DNA of 64,000 nt, from positions 1,798,001 to 1,862,000 of the forward strand of contig NZ_AP022614.1 in the NCBI RefSeq assembly GCF_010730575.1. The letters run 5' to 3'. This DNA comes from Mycobacterium parmense. Lineage in GTDB: Bacteria; Actinomycetota; Actinomycetes; Mycobacteriales; Mycobacteriaceae. Below the pieces are notes generated by a model, which was given only the letters and a program-made list of their open reading frames with translations, had not been told where the DNA came from and ran no database searches. Below, piece after piece: positions 20,440-33,862 of the stretch; position 1 is the first letter of the stretch, and the number at the start of each line of letters is the position of its first letter. The translations under genes were made by a program, and so were the position numbers.

Positions 20440-21221
20440 GCCTGCGCGAGCAACCCGAGCGCGTGCGCGCTCTCATACAGGCAGATGGCGGCGGCCGCGG
20501 CCACGTTCAGGCTCTCCGCGCCGCCCGCCATCGGTATGCGCACGCGCCGGTCGGCTCCGTCGGCGATCTCCGTCGGCAGGCCGTGTGATTCGGGCCCGAA
20601 CAACCAGGCCGTCGGCGCGGTGAGGTCGGCTTCGTCAAGAGGTGTCCGCCCGTCCAGGGTGCTGGCCAACACCTGCAGCCCCACGGAGCGCAGCGCGGCA
20701 ATCGCCGCCGCGACGTCGGGCGCGGTCACGACGGGTATCGAGAAGATGCTTCCGGCCGAGGCCCGCAGACACTTCCCGTTGTAAGGGTCGACGCCGGTGC
20801 CGCCCAGGATCACGCCCGCCGCGCCCATCGCGTCGGCGATCCGGACGATCGTACCGGCGTTGCCCGGTTCGCTGATCTCGACGGCGACGGCGATCAGCCG
20901 GGGCGAGCCGGCCAGGACCTCCTCGAGCGCGGTGTCCGGAATCTCGCAGACGGCCACCAGCCCGGCCGGGGTCACCGTGTCCGAGAGGGCCTTGGCGGCG
21001 CGCTCACTGACCACGTGCACCGGGGACCGCTGCCGCGAGAGCAGGCCCGCGTACCGTTCGGCCGCCGACTCGGTGACGAAGACGTCGCGGACCAGGCCGC
21101 GATTGCCCGCGGCCTCAACGAGATTGGGGCCTTCGGCCAGAAAGCGGCGGGTTTTGCGACGGCCGGCATGGCGATGCAGTTTGACCGCCGCGGCCACCCT
21201 GGCCGAACGTTCGGTGAGCAC
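20436..21221 (-). CDS. tsnR: SpoU-family RNA 2'-O-methyltransferase
   Basis: 261 aa. SAM-dependent ribose methyltransferase of the SPOUT class. An N-terminal substrate-binding domain (FLAEGPNLVEAA) precedes the three SpoU motifs: NAGTIVRIADAMGAAGVIL, LFGPESHGLP, and the knot IPMAGGAESLNVAAAAAICL. The target nucleotide in rRNA or tRNA is not shown by the sequence, and the tsnR name in M. tuberculosis does not prove thiostrepton resistance. GTG start; 8 nt after rplT, so last gene of the infC-rpmI-rplT-tsnR operon. Confidence 0.9.
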   Translation of the reverse strand: MLTERSARVAAAVKLHRHAGRRKTRRFLAEGPNLVEAAGNRGLVRDVFVTESAAERYAGLLSRQRSPVHVVSERAAKALSDTVTPAGLVAVCEIPDTALEEVLAGSPRLIAVAVEISEPGNAGTIVRIADAMGAAGVILGGTGVDPYNGKCLRASAGSIFSIPVVTAPDVAAAIAALRSVGLQVLASTLDGRTPLDEADLTAPTAWLFGPESHGLPTEIADGADRRVRIPMAGGAESLNVAAAAAICLYESAHALGLLAQA

Positions 21222-21229
21222 CCGCGGGG

Positions 21230-21625
21230 CTAGGCGGCCTCTCCGGAATCCGACGGGGCGTTGACGTCCTCGGGCAGCGCCGCGCGTGCCACCTCGACCA
21301 GCGCGGCGAACGCCGCCGGGTCTGCGATCGCGATGTCGGCGAGGTTCTTGCGGTCCACCTCGACCCCCGCGGCCTTAAGGCCCTGGATCAGCCGGTTGTA
21401 CGTGATGTCGTTGGCCCGCGCCGCCGCATTGATCCGCGAGATCCACAACTTACGGAACTCGCCCTTGCGCGCACGGCGGTCGCGGTAGGCGTAGTTCAAC
21501 GAATGCAGTTGCTGCTCTTTGGCTTTGCGGTAGAGCCGGGACCGTTGGCCGCGATAGCCCTTCGAGGCCTTCAGGATGCTGCGCCTCTTCTTGTGGGCGT
21601 TGACCGCCCGCTTCACGCGTGCCAT
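21230..21625 (-). CDS. rplT: 50S ribosomal protein L20
   Basis: 131 aa. Early 50S assembly protein binding 23S rRNA. The sequence [19 protein letters not shown] and the basic helical N-terminus followed by a compact globular C-terminus are diagnostic. It lies 81 nt after rpmI and 8 nt before tsnR. In Firmicutes L20 represses the infC-rpmI-rplT operon; whether this happens in mycobacteria is not shown. Confidence 0.98.
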   Translation of the reverse strand: MARVKRAVNAHKKRRSILKASKGYRGQRSRLYRKAKEQQLHSLNYAYRDRRARKGEFRKLWISRINAAARANDITYNRLIQGLKAAGVEVDRKNLADIAIADPAAFAALVEVARAALPEDVNAPSDSGEAA

Positions 21626-21706
21626 GGGATGTTCCTACTCTCGTTCAGACGTAATCGGTTTGGGTGCCGCATGCGGGCCTGGCCGCCCGGCACTGGGTTG
21701 GTGGGG

Positions 21707-21901
21707 TCAGCCGTTCAGCAGCGCGTTGATGCGCCTGGTGTCGTTGGCCGCGACGGTCGTGCGGCCATCCAGCCGCCGGGTCCGCCTGGACGACTTGTGC
21801 TCGAGCAGGTGGCGCCGGTTGGCTTTCTGTCGAACGATCTTGCCGGTTCCGGTGCGCCGGAACCGCTTTGAAGCACCGCTGTGGGTCTTGGCCTTGGGCA
21901 T
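21707..21901 (-). CDS. rpmI: 50S ribosomal protein L35
   Basis: 64 aa: [20 protein letters not shown], the usual L35 start, with a highly basic body. ATG at 21901 was chosen over an upstream in-frame extension that runs into the end of infC. It lies between infC (49-nt gap) and rplT. Confidence 0.98.
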   Translation of the reverse strand: MPKAKTHSGASKRFRRTGTGKIVRQKANRRHLLEHKSSRRTRRLDGRTTVAANDTRRINALLNG

Positions 21902-21950
21902 GTTTCCTCTAGTCCTTGGGTTCTGCTGTGGTCGCTGGGGGTGGGGACGG

Positions 21951-22538
<588 letters not shown>

Positions 22539-22645
22539 GGGGCCTCCCTTGTTGGGCTTTCGGGTCCTCTGGTGATCCAGTTCGCGACCGGCACCGGGGG
22601 GCCGTCGGGATTCAGCGGCGAAGACACCACGCCATCAGCAAGAAA

Positions 22646-22731
22646 GCCCTGCAAAAAGCAGGGCCCGGTGCCGACCGATCGCGGCTTCGAGCCGCCCGCG
22701 TTGCCCGCGGAACAGGCGTACACAACGCCTG
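22646..22731 (-). promoter_or_regulatory. Structured infC leader with candidate attenuator
   Basis: Read 5' to 3' on the minus strand, the leader has three hairpins: CAGGCGT/ACGCCTG (22713-22731, 5-nt loop), GCGGCT-tcg-AGCCGC (22681-22695), and GCCCTGC-ttttt-GCAGGGC (22646-22664) followed by TTTCTT. The third is a textbook intrinsic terminator located 108 nt before the infC start, with no gene upstream of it on this strand. That position suggests transcription attenuation of the ribosomal operon. Confidence 0.6.
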
Positions 22732-23000
22732 TGACCGGACCGCTGCGCCCTGAAGAACTCCGAAAAGTTTCATGGCCAGCGGTGGGAGTGGGACTCCACT
22801 TAACTGTTCCTGGCGTTAGCCGGAATGGTCGCAGTGGTCAGTTTAGCAGCCGCGGCAGGCCTTTTTGCACTTCAGCTGTCGCGGGACGGCCGACCGGGCG
22901 CCCGGGCCTGCGCTGCCGGTCCGGCCAGACCCGGCTGGTGTTAGCAACTCTTGGCGCTTCGTCAGGCTTTTCACGGAGTGAGGGCATATCCTCGCGGTCT

Positions 23001-26000
23001 GTGACACTCACTCACCGTCTTTCGGGGCCACGCCTCGGTAGCCGGTCGCGGTCCCGGTACCACTGGGTACCGGCGGCGGCCGGCTGGACCGTCGGCGTCA
23101 TTGCGACCGTGTCACTGCTGGCCAGCGTGTCGCCACTGATCCGGTTCCTGATCAAGGTCCCGCGCGAGTTCATCAACAGCTACCTGTTCAACTTCCCCGA
23201 CACCAGCATCGCGTGGTCTTTCATCCTGGCGTTGCTGGCGGCGGCGCTGACCGCGCGCAAGCGCGTGGCGTGGCTGTTGCTGCTCGGCAACATGATCCTG
23301 GCCGCCGCCCTCAACGTGGCCGACATCGCCGCGGGCGACAACACCGCAGCCGAGACCCTCGGCGAGAATCTCGGCTTCGCCCTGCACGTCCTCGTGATCG
23401 TTCTGCTGGTGCTGTCCTACCGGGAATTCTGGGCCAAGGTGCGCAAGGGCGCGCTGGTCAAGGCGGCCATCGTCCTGGTCCTGGCCGACCTGGTCGGAAT
23501 CCTGGTGGCCTGGGGCCTGGTCGAGGTGTTTCCCGGAACGCTGGAGCGTCAGGACCGGCTGCCGTACGTGGTCAACCGGGTGATCGGCTTCGCCATCGCC
23601 GATCCCGACCTGTTCACCGGCCGGCCGCACACCTTCCTCAACGCCATGTTCGGCCTCTTCGGCGCGCTCGCGCTGATCGCCGCCACGATCGTGCTGTTCC
23701 AGTCCCAGCGGGCCGAGAACGCGCTGACCGGTGAGGACGAGTCCGCTATCCGCGGGCTGCTCGAGCTGTACGGCAAGAACGACTCCCTCGGTTACTTCGC
23801 CACCCGCCGCGACAAGTCTGTGGTGTTCGCGCCGAGCGGTCGCGCCGCCATCACCTATCGGGTCGAGGTCGGCGTCTGCCTGGCCAGCGGCGACCCGATC
23901 GGTGACCCGAGGGCGTGGCCGGGGGCCATCGACGCCTGGCTGGGGCTGTGCCAGACCTACGGCTGGGCGCCGGGGGTCATGGGCGCCAGCACGCAGGGAG
24001 CCCGGGCCTACCGCGGGGCAGGCCTCAACGCGCTGGAACTGGGCGACGAGGCCATTCTGCGGGCCAGCGACTTCAAGCTGTCCGGCCCGGACATGCGCGG
24101 CGTCCGGCAGGCCGTGACCCGGGCCCGCCGGGCGGGATTGACCGTGGGTATCCGACGGCACCGCGACATCTCGGCCGACGAGATGGACGACACCATCGCG
24201 CGCGCCGACGCCTGGCGCGACACCCAGACCGAACGCGGGTTCTCCATGGCGCTGGGCCGGCTCGGCGACCCGGCCGACGGCGACTGCCTGCTGGTCGAGG
24301 CCAGGGACCGCGATGGCACGGTCGTCGCGATGCTCTCGCTGGTCCCCTGGGGCACCACCGGCGTCTCGCTGGACCTGATGCGACGGTCCCCGCAATCCCC
24401 CAACGGGACCATCGAACTGATGGTCAGCGAGCTCGCGCTCAATGCCGAGAACCTCGGCATCAGCCGCATCTCCCTGAACTTCGCGATGTTCCGGTCGGCC
24501 TTCGAACAGGGCGCCCAGCTGGGCGCCGGCCCGGTCGCCCGGCTGTGGCGCGGCTTCCTGCTGTTCTTCTCGCGCTGGTGGCAACTCGAGACGCTGTACC
24601 GCTCGAACATGAAGTACCAACCCGAATGGATTCCGCGCTACGCCTGCTACGAGGACGCGCGGCTGATCCCCCGCGTCGGGGTCGCCTCGGCGCTCGCCGA
24701 GGGCTTTCTGGTGTTGCCGTTCAACCGCCGCGACAAGGAGCACACCGGCCACCACACCGCGGTGCCGGAGCGCCTGGTGGCGACCGGCCTGCTGCACCAC
24801 GACGGGTCGGCGCCGGACGTCAGCGGGCTGCAGGCCCAACAAGACCCCGAGTCGCCGGAGTCGACGTCGCGCCTGCCCGAGCAGGTGCGGGTGCGGCTGG
24901 CCAAGCTGAAGATCCTGCGGCGTCAGGGCATCGACGCCTACCCCGTCGGGTCTCCGCCCAGTCACACCGTGGCCCAGGCGCTCGACGCCGACGACCAGGA
25001 GACCGTCTCGGTGGCGGGACGGATCCTGCGCATCCGGGACTACGGCGGGGTGCTGTTCTCCCAGTTGCGCGACTGGTCCGGCGAAATGCAAGTGCTGCTT
25101 GACAATTCGTGCCTGGGCAGCGGGCGGGTCGCCGATTTCACCGCGGCCATCGACCTCGGCGACCTGGTCGAGGTGACCGGGCACATGGGCTTCAGCAAGA
25201 AGGGCACCCGCTCGCTGATCGTGCACGACTGGCGGATGACCGGTAAGTGCCTGCGGCCGTTGCCGAACAAGTGGAAGGGCCTGACCGATCCCGAGGCGCG
25301 GGTGCGGACGCGCTACGTCGACCTGGCGGTCAACCCGGAGTCGCGTGACCTGCTAAAGGCTCGCAGCGGTGTGTTGCGTTCGGTGCGCGACACGTTGTTC
25401 GCCAAGGGCTTCATCGAGGTCGAGACCCCGATCCTGCAGCAGATCCACGGCGGCGCCACCGCGCGGCCGTTCGTCACGCACATCAACACCTATGACATGG
25501 ACCTGTTCCTGCGCATCGCCCCGGAGCTGTACCTGAAGCGGTTGTGCGTCGGCGGCGTGGAGCGGGTGTTCGAACTGGGACGAGCCTTCCGCAACGAGGG
25601 CGTCGACTTCAGCCACAACCCGGAGTTCACCCTGCTCGAGGCCTACCAGGCGCACGCGGACTACACGGTATGGATCGACGGCTGCCGCGAGCTCATCCAG
25701 AACGCCGCCCGGGCCGCTCACGGCGAGGAGGTCGTGCTGCGGCCCCGCGCCGACGGCGGCGGGGTCGAGCCGGTCGACATCTCGGGCCCGTGGCCGGTCG
25801 TGACCGTGCACGACGCGGTGTCGGCGGCGCTGGGCGAACAGGTCGATCCGCAGACGTCGTTGAGCACGCTGCGCAAGCTGTCCGACGCCGTGCACATCCC
25901 CTACCGGGCGCACTGGGACGCCGGCGCCGTGGTGCTCGAGCTCTACGAGCACCTCGTCGAGGACCGGACCGAGAAACCGACGTTCTACATCGACTTCCCG

Positions 26001-26330
26001 ACGTCGGTGTCGCCACTGACGCGGCCGCACCGCAGCAAGAGCGGGGTGGCCGAGCGCTGGGACCTGGTGGCGTGGGGTGTCGAACTCGGCACCGCCTACA
26101 GCGAGCTGACCGACCCCGTCGAGCAGCGGCGCCGCCTGCAGCAGCAGTCGCTGCTGGCCGCCGGCGGAGATCCCGAGGCGATGGAACTCGACGAAGACTT
26201 CCTGCAGGCAATGGAATACGCCATGCCCCCGACCGGCGGGCTGGGCATGGGGATAGATCGGCTCGTCATGCTCATAACGGGTCGCAGCATCCGCGAGACG
26301 CTGCCGTTCCCGCTGGCCAAGCCGCACTGA
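23001..26330 (+). CDS. lysX: Bifunctional lysylphosphatidylglycerol synthase / lysyl-tRNA synthetase
   Basis: 1109 aa fusion. The N-terminal part is MprF-like: about six membrane helices from residue 20 ([19 protein letters not shown]), then a cytosolic DUF2156 domain with [18 protein letters not shown] and [18 protein letters not shown]. It transfers lysine from Lys-tRNA to phosphatidylglycerol in the membrane. From about residue 610 follows a class II LysRS with OB fold (GEMQVLLDN), motif 2 [13 protein letters not shown] and motif 3 [13 protein letters not shown]. In M. tuberculosis LysX gives resistance to cationic peptides. GTG 23001 (VTLTHRL) was chosen; the frame is open further upstream but there overlaps the infC leader, so the start is uncertain. 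Confidence 0.93.
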   Translation: MTLTHRLSGPRLGSRSRSRYHWVPAAAGWTVGVIATVSLLASVSPLIRFLIKVPREFINSYLFNFPDTSIAWSFILALLAAALTARKRVAWLLLLGNMILAAALNVADIAAGDNTAAETLGENLGFALHVLVIVLLVLSYREFWAKVRKGALVKAAIVLVLADLVGILVAWGLVEVFPGTLERQDRLPYVVNRVIGFAIADPDLFTGRPHTFLNAMFGLFGALALIAATIVLFQSQRAENALTGEDESAIRGLLELYGKNDSLGYFATRRDKSVVFAPSGRAAITYRVEVGVCLASGDPIGDPRAWPGAIDAWLGLCQTYGWAPGVMGASTQGARAYRGAGLNALELGDEAILRASDFKLSGPDMRGVRQAVTRARRAGLTVGIRRHRDISADEMDDTIARADAWRDTQTERGFSMALGRLGDPADGDCLLVEARDRDGTVVAMLSLVPWGTTGVSLDLMRRSPQSPNGTIELMVSELALNAENLGISRISLNFAMFRSAFEQGAQLGAGPVARLWRGFLLFFSRWWQLETLYRSNMKYQPEWIPRYACYEDARLIPRVGVASALAEGFLVLPFNRRDKEHTGHHTAVPERLVATGLLHHDGSAPDVSGLQAQQDPESPESTSRLPEQVRVRLAKLKILRRQGIDAYPVGSPPSHTVAQALDADDQETVSVAGRILRIRDYGGVLFSQLRDWSGEMQVLLDNSCLGSGRVADFTAAIDLGDLVEVTGHMGFSKKGTRSLIVHDWRMTGKCLRPLPNKWKGLTDPEARVRTRYVDLAVNPESRDLLKARSGVLRSVRDTLFAKGFIEVETPILQQIHGGATARPFVTHINTYDMDLFLRIAPELYLKRLCVGGVERVFELGRAFRNEGVDFSHNPEFTLLEAYQAHADYTVWIDGCRELIQNAARAAHGEEVVLRPRADGGGVEPVDISGPWPVVTVHDAVSAALGEQVDPQTSLSTLRKLSDAVHIPYRAHWDAGAVVLELYEHLVEDRTEKPTFYIDFPTSVSPLTRPHRSKSGVAERWDLVAWGVELGTAYSELTDPVEQRRRLQQQSLLAAGGDPEAMELDEDFLQAMEYAMPPTGGLGMGIDRLVMLITGRSIRETLPFPLAKPH

Positions 26331-26407
26331 CCGGGGCCGCGAATCCCAACGAGTCCACAGCGAACACGTCGGTGAATTTGTTCCAGGGGCGTTAACAATA
26401 GATCACA

Positions 26408-27880
26408 ATGAATGACGTGACAGCGTCCGATCACCCGCAGTTGCTGGCGAGTGGTCACACCTCTTTGATGCACGGCTGGGTGCCCACCACGATCCAGCTC
26501 ATCGCCGCGGCAGTCCTGATGCTGGCCGTCGGCCGGCGGTCGCGACGCTGGCGCGTGCTCTGGCTGCCGGTCGCCGCCCTGGGCGGCGCCGCCGCCGCGT
26601 ACCTGACGCACTGGTACATCGTCGACCGCGGCCTGTCCGAGGAGCCCGCACCCCCGGCGCTGTGGCTCTGGATTGCCTTGACCGGCATGGCGGTCGGGGT
26701 TTCGATCCTGGGCTGGCGGCGCGCGCGCCCCTGGCGGCGCGGCGCCGCGCTGCTGTCCGTGCCGTTGTGTCTGCTCAGCGCGACGCTGGTGCTCAACTTG
26801 TGGGTCGGTTACTTCCCCACCGTGCAGGCGGCGTGGAGCCAGCTCACCGCCGGGCCGCTTCCCGACCAGACCGACAGAGCCACTGTCACCGCGATGGCAG
26901 CGCGCGGCGCCCGGCCGCCGCACGGCAGCGTGGTGCCGGTGCTGATCCCCTCCGACGCATCGCGTTTCAAGCACCGCGGCGAGCTCGTGTACCTACCACC
27001 CGAATGGTTCGCGACCAGCCCGCCGCCGAAGTTGCCGACGGTCATGATGATCGGCGGGCAGTTCAACACGCCGTCGGACTGGACACGCGCGGGCAACGCG
27101 GTCAAGACGATCGATGATTTCGCCTCCGCCCACGACGGCAAGGCGCCGGTCCTGGTGTTCGCCGACTCCGGGGGCGCGTTCAACAACGACACGGAGTGCG
27201 TCAACGGCGTCCGCGGCAACGCCGCCGACCACCTGACCAAAGACGTTGTGCCGTTCATGATCTCGAACTTCGGCGTCAGTCCCGACCGCACCCACTGGGG
27301 CGTCGCGGGCTGGTCGATGGGGGGGACCTGCGCGGTGGACCTGACGGTCATGCACCCGGAGTTGTTCAGCGCCTTCGTCGACGTCGCGGGCGACTTCTCC
27401 CCCAACGCCGGCACCAGGGCGCAGACCATCGCGAGGCTGTTCGGCGGCAACGCCGACGCATGGGCGGCGTTCGACCCCACCACGGTGATCGAACGGCACG
27501 GGCCGTACGCGGACACGGCCGGCTGGTTCGCGATCTCGTCGGACGGTCCGCCGCGCCGCGACATCACGATCACCGACAGCGGTGCGATCCGCCTCGCCGC
27601 CCGGGAGGCGGCCGCCAACCCCGGCAACCAGACCGCGGCGGCCTACTCGCTGTGCGCGGCGGGCCGGGCCAAGGGGATCGACTGCGCGGTGATCCCCCAA
27701 CCCGGCAAGCACGACTGGCCGTTCGCCGACCGCGCCTTCGCGGCGGCCCTGCCGTGGCTGGCCGGCCGGCTGGGCACGCCGGATGTTGCGCGCACGGCAT
27801 TACCCGCGGCGTCGGCCCCGACGGCGGCCGCCGGCCCGGTGGTGGTCCCGGCCCAGCGCTCCGGCCCCACCACTCGATAG
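26408..27880 (+). CDS. Membrane-anchored alpha/beta-hydrolase esterase (Rv1639c-type)
   Basis: 490 aa. The N-terminal 140 residues hold four hydrophobic segments (e.g. TTIQLIAAAVLMLAVG, LWLWIALTGMAVGVSILGW). A periplasm-facing hydrolase of the esterase D / mycolyltransferase-like family follows. The nucleophile elbow is GWSMGG with Ser303, a candidate acid lies in the SPNAGTR...NADAW region, and His is in QPGKHDWPF near the C-terminus. A Pro/Ala/Thr-rich tail ends it. The architecture, helices then esterase, is conserved in mycobacteria; the substrate is unknown. It is 77 bp after lysX on the same strand and may share its transcript. Confidence 0.8.
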   Translation: MNDVTASDHPQLLASGHTSLMHGWVPTTIQLIAAAVLMLAVGRRSRRWRVLWLPVAALGGAAAAYLTHWYIVDRGLSEEPAPPALWLWIALTGMAVGVSILGWRRARPWRRGAALLSVPLCLLSATLVLNLWVGYFPTVQAAWSQLTAGPLPDQTDRATVTAMAARGARPPHGSVVPVLIPSDASRFKHRGELVYLPPEWFATSPPPKLPTVMMIGGQFNTPSDWTRAGNAVKTIDDFASAHDGKAPVLVFADSGGAFNNDTECVNGVRGNAADHLTKDVVPFMISNFGVSPDRTHWGVAGWSMGGTCAVDLTVMHPELFSAFVDVAGDFSPNAGTRAQTIARLFGGNADAWAAFDPTTVIERHGPYADTAGWFAISSDGPPRRDITITDSGAIRLAAREAAANPGNQTAAAYSLCAAGRAKGIDCAVIPQPGKHDWPFADRAFAAALPWLAGRLGTPDVARTALPAASAPTAAAGPVVVPAQRSGPTTR

Positions 27881-27903
27881 CCGCGCCCAGTAGCGTGATC
27901 GGC

Positions 27904-28143
27904 ATGCCCGGGCAGCCACCATCGACTCCTGACGACCCCGGCTACGACAGCGCGGGCGTGCCGACGTGGGACTCCGTGCGGGAGAAGGTCGAGGACCGGT
28001 TCGCGACGGCGCAGGGCGCGGCGGAACTCGACGCGGAGTCACCGGAGGGCCGGACCGTCGACCGGGAATTCGAGGAACGGCAACGCGCCGCGGCCGAGCG
28101 GCTGGCCCAGATCCGCGAAACCATGCGCGACGGCGAGCGTTGA
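27904..28143 (+). CDS. Small highly charged protein of unknown function
   Basis: 79 aa, MPGQPPSTPDDPGYDSAGVP then a helical Glu/Arg-rich stretch (REFEERQRAAAERLAQIRE) likely to form a coiled coil. No known domain or membrane segment. It starts 23 nt after the esterase stop, and its stop overlaps the TTG start of the next gene (TTGA), so it is translationally coupled to the winged-helix protein. Not recognised. Confidence 0.7.
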   Translation: MPGQPPSTPDDPGYDSAGVPTWDSVREKVEDRFATAQGAAELDAESPEGRTVDREFEERQRAAAERLAQIRETMRDGER

Positions 28144-29333
28144 GCTTGCGCGCATTCACCGTCGCCGAGCGGCGAAACCGGCTGGCGCGCAGACACTTCC
28201 TGGCCGACGCGGAAGCGGTTTCGGTCGCCACGATCACCACGGCGCTCGTCGGCCTGCATGCCACCGATCCGGCCACCCCCTACCTGTCACTGTGGGCCCG
28301 GTCCCCGGGATTCGTCACGACGGACCTCGATGCCGAGCTGTACGAGAAGCGTTCCGCCCTGCGGCATCTGGGGATGCGGCGGACGCTGTGGGTGGTCAAC
28401 GCCGGCGACCTTGCCCGGGTTCAGTCGGCGGCCAGCGACCGCGTCGCCCACACCGAGCATCGCCGCCTGGTCGGCGACGTCGAGCGGTCCGGGGTGGCCG
28501 CCGACGGTGCGCAGTGGGTGCGGCGGGCCTGCGCGGCGGGGTTGCGTCACCTGAAAGAGCACGGCCCCGCCACCAGCACGGAACTGCGGGCCGCGCTGCC
28601 CGAACTCGCGGGAACCTACGACCCCGCGCCGGGGAAACCCTGGGGAGGCAAGGTGCCGCTGGCCCCGCGGGTGCTGACGCTGCTCTCGGCGCGCGGCGAG
28701 ATCGTCCGCGGGCCCAACGACGGGGCGTGGACCACGTCGCGACCACGCTGGGCCGCCACCCCGGCGTGGCTGGGGCGCGTGGGTGAGCCGGCGCTCGCCG
28801 ACGACGCGCAAGCCGAACTGACCCGCCGATGGTTGCGGGCCTTCGGCCCGGCCGGCGCGGCGGACCTCAAGTGGTGGTTCGGCACCACGCTGACGGCCGC
28901 GCGCAGGGCCCTGGCCCACGCCGGCGCGGTGGAGGTGGACCTGCACGGCGGTCCGGGCTTCGTGCTGGCCAACGACACTGAGCCAGAACCGGATCCGCCA
29001 CCCTGGTGCGCGCTGCTGCCGGGACTGGATCCCACCACCATGGGCTGGTTCGAGCGCGACTGGTACCTGGGCGCGCACCGTGGGCAGGTCTTCGACCGCA
29101 CCGGAAACGCCGGCCCGACGGCGTGGTGGAACGGTCGCGTGGTGGGCGGCTGGTGTCAGGACGACGGCGCACGGGTGCGGCTGCAGCTGCTGGAAGACCC
29201 GGGCCGCGACGGGCGGGCCGCCCTGCGGCGACGGGCCGACGAGCTGACGTCGTGGCTGGACGGCGTGCGCGTCAACCCGCGCTTCCCGTCGCCGCTGTCC
29301 AAGGCCGGCCCCACGGCGGGGTTGGCGATCTGA
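28140..29333 (+). CDS. Winged-helix DNA-binding domain protein (HTH_42 / AlkZ-like)
   Basis: 397 aa. Resembles the HTH_42 superfamily, which includes the AlkZ/AZL DNA glycosylases that unhook interstrand crosslinks. Seen: an N-terminal VGLHATDPATPYLSLWAR segment, GMRRTLWVVNAGDLARVQ, and a C-terminal LLPGLDPTTMGWFERDWYLG block typical of the family. The QxQ catalytic motif of AlkZ was not identified, so glycosylase activity is uncertain. The TTG start at 28140 overlaps the upstream stop. It converges on uvrA with a 25-nt gap. Nearness to uvrA is suggestive but the strands are opposite. Confidence 0.7.
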   Translation: MSLRAFTVAERRNRLARRHFLADAEAVSVATITTALVGLHATDPATPYLSLWARSPGFVTTDLDAELYEKRSALRHLGMRRTLWVVNAGDLARVQSAASDRVAHTEHRRLVGDVERSGVAADGAQWVRRACAAGLRHLKEHGPATSTELRAALPELAGTYDPAPGKPWGGKVPLAPRVLTLLSARGEIVRGPNDGAWTTSRPRWAATPAWLGRVGEPALADDAQAELTRRWLRAFGPAGAADLKWWFGTTLTAARRALAHAGAVEVDLHGGPGFVLANDTEPEPDPPPWCALLPGLDPTTMGWFERDWYLGAHRGQVFDRTGNAGPTAWWNGRVVGGWCQDDGARVRLQLLEDPGRDGRAALRRRADELTSWLDGVRVNPRFPSPLSKAGPTAGLAI

Positions 29334-29358
29334 TCGCGCCCAGCCCGCCGGCCGCCGA

Positions 29359-32280
<2,922 letters not shown>

Positions 32281-32376
32281 GCTGCCCCTCTCAGTGAGAC
32301 TGTGACGTGCCGGTGGCGGTCCTTCGGAGACGAGGTCGCGCGCGGCGCTTTCCATGCATCGCGCACGGCGCACTCC

Positions 32377-32399
32377 ATGCTATGTGCCCGTACCGACAA
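32377..32399 (-). promoter_or_regulatory. PafBC-type DNA-damage promoter of uvrA
   Basis: The minus strand reads TTGTCGGTA, 8 nt, then TAGCAT. It matches the RecA-independent damage motif TTGTCRGTG-N8-TAN3T at 8 of 9 upstream positions and at the -10. Transcription would begin near 32370, leaving a leader of about 90 nt. Inferred: induction by the PafBC activator after DNA damage. Confidence 0.75.
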
Positions 32400-32427
32400 G
32401 CAACGGACGACCAGTAACGTGGCCCAC

Positions 32428-33105
32428 ATGAGCGTCCTGGACGACAACTACACCGGACACGTCGAGCCCGGCACCGCCGCCCGCCGCTGCCTGCCCGGCG
32501 CCACGATCCTCAAGGCGTCGGTCGGCCCCATGGACAACAACGCCTACCTGGTGACGTGTTCCGAGACCGGGGAAACGCTGCTGATCGACGCCGCCAACGA
32601 CGCCGACACGCTGCTCGGGCTGATCCGCGACCACGCCCCGAAGGTGTCGCTGATCGTCACCAGCCACCAGCACTTCGACCACTGGCAGGCGCTGGAAGCG
32701 GTGGCGGCCGCCACCGGCGCGCCGACGGCCGCCAACGAGATCGACGCCGGGCCGCTGCCGATCAAGCCCGACCGGTTGCTGTCGGGCGGCGACACCGTGC
32801 AGGTCGGCAAGCTCAGCTTCGACGTGATCCACCTGCGCGGGCACACGCCCGGATCGATCGCCCTGGCCCTGGACGGCCCCGCGACCGGCGGCGTCACCCA
32901 GTTGTTCACCGGAGACTGCCTTTTCCCGGGCGGTCTCGGGCGGACCACCAAGGCGGCCGAGTTCGATTCCCTCTACCAGGACGTCAAATCCCGGGTATTC
33001 GACCGCTTCGGCGACGACACCGTCGTCTACCCCGGCCACGGCGACGACACCACCCTGGGCGCCGAGCGCCCACACCTCGAGGAGTGGCGGGAACGGCGCT
33101 GGTGA
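32428..33105 (+). CDS. Metallo-beta-lactamase-fold hydrolase (Rv1637c-type)
   Basis: 225 aa. Glyoxalase II-like MBL fold. The metal motif is H80-Q-H82-F-D84-H85, followed by GHTPGSIAL, TGDCLFPGGLGRT and YPGHGDDTTLG, which supply the other ligands for a binuclear metal site. Likely a thioester or small-metabolite hydrolase; the substrate is unknown. Start ATG 32428 or GTG 32419, no clear ribosome-binding site. It is divergent from uvrA and converges on the USP gene. Confidence 0.85.
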   Translation: MSVLDDNYTGHVEPGTAARRCLPGATILKASVGPMDNNAYLVTCSETGETLLIDAANDADTLLGLIRDHAPKVSLIVTSHQHFDHWQALEAVAAATGAPTAANEIDAGPLPIKPDRLLSGGDTVQVGKLSFDVIHLRGHTPGSIALALDGPATGGVTQLFTGDCLFPGGLGRTTKAAEFDSLYQDVKSRVFDRFGDDTVVYPGHGDDTTLGAERPHLEEWRERRW

Positions 33106-33134
33106 CCGACGCGGCGGCAGCCGTGGACTTGGAC

Positions 33135-33578
33135 TTACGCGGTGGTGTGCACGATCAGCACATCGGTCTTGGCCCGCCGGGACACGTTGGCCGGCACCGA
33201 CCCGAGCAGCCGGCCCGCGATGGTGCTCAGACCCACATTGCCGACCACCAGGAGATCGGCCTGCACCTCCTCGGCCAGGTGCACCAGCGCATCGACCGGG
33301 GCGCCCACGACCGGTCGCTCCTCCACGTTCTTGGCGCCGGCTGCGTGTGCGCGGTCCCTGGCGTCGCGCAGAATCGAGTAGATCGGCGCCGTGCCCGAGA
33401 CCTTGTAGCTCTCGTCCCGCAAGACGTCGGCGGCGCGCGCGTCTTCGTGCTGGGGTAAGTACGCCGACGCGACGATCAACTTGGCGTCGGCACCGGCGAT
33501 AGCGGCCGCCCGGTCCACCGCGCGCAAGGATGAATCCGATCCGTCGGTCCCCACCACCACGGTCCGATAGGCACTCAT
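33135..33578 (-). CDS. Universal stress protein (Rv1636/TB15.3-type, cAMP-binding)
   Basis: 147 aa, single USP domain. Nucleotide-binding residues are present: VVGTDGSDSS at the N-terminus and the C-terminal loop VVGNVGLSTIAGRLLGSVPANVSRRA. The M. tuberculosis orthologue Rv1636 is reported to bind cAMP strongly, so it may buffer or sense cAMP made by the two cyclases of this window. ATG 33578 with GGGAGG upstream. Cytoplasmic, probably a dimer. Confidence 0.93.
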   Translation of the reverse strand: MSAYRTVVVGTDGSDSSLRAVDRAAAIAGADAKLIVASAYLPQHEDARAADVLRDESYKVSGTAPIYSILRDARDRAHAAGAKNVEERPVVGAPVDALVHLAEEVQADLLVVGNVGLSTIAGRLLGSVPANVSRRAKTDVLIVHTTA

Positions 33579-33862
33579 TTACCCTCCCAGTTTCGGTTGG
33601 TCAGCCAACCCCAGACAGTATCGTGTTTGCCGTTTACACAGTGGTCAGATTGGCGACACAGCGCGGCGTGGCGAGTGCGGCATCAGGGGGCCACGCTGCA
33701 TCAACGCACAATATTGCCCATGGAAACGCAATCGAATCCCGGCGCCGCCGGTGGAAAGTATTGCATTACCCGACTTTTCGTAAAATGGCGGGCGCGCGGT
33801 GCGAATGCGAGGGGCTCTTTCGTGAGCCGGTTCGTCGCCTCAGCCTTAAAGTGACAAGCATC

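Noticed and set aside
23112..25226. 704-codon minus-strand frame across lysX
   Set aside because: Codon-bias shadow of lysX with no recognisable domain or ribosome-binding site. The same applies to 53419-56361 (+, over polA) and 59752-62433 (-, over cya to cydA).
32281..32427. LexA SOS box upstream of uvrA
   Set aside because: No TCGAAC-N4-GTTCGA-like palindrome is present; the PafBC-type motif explains damage control better.
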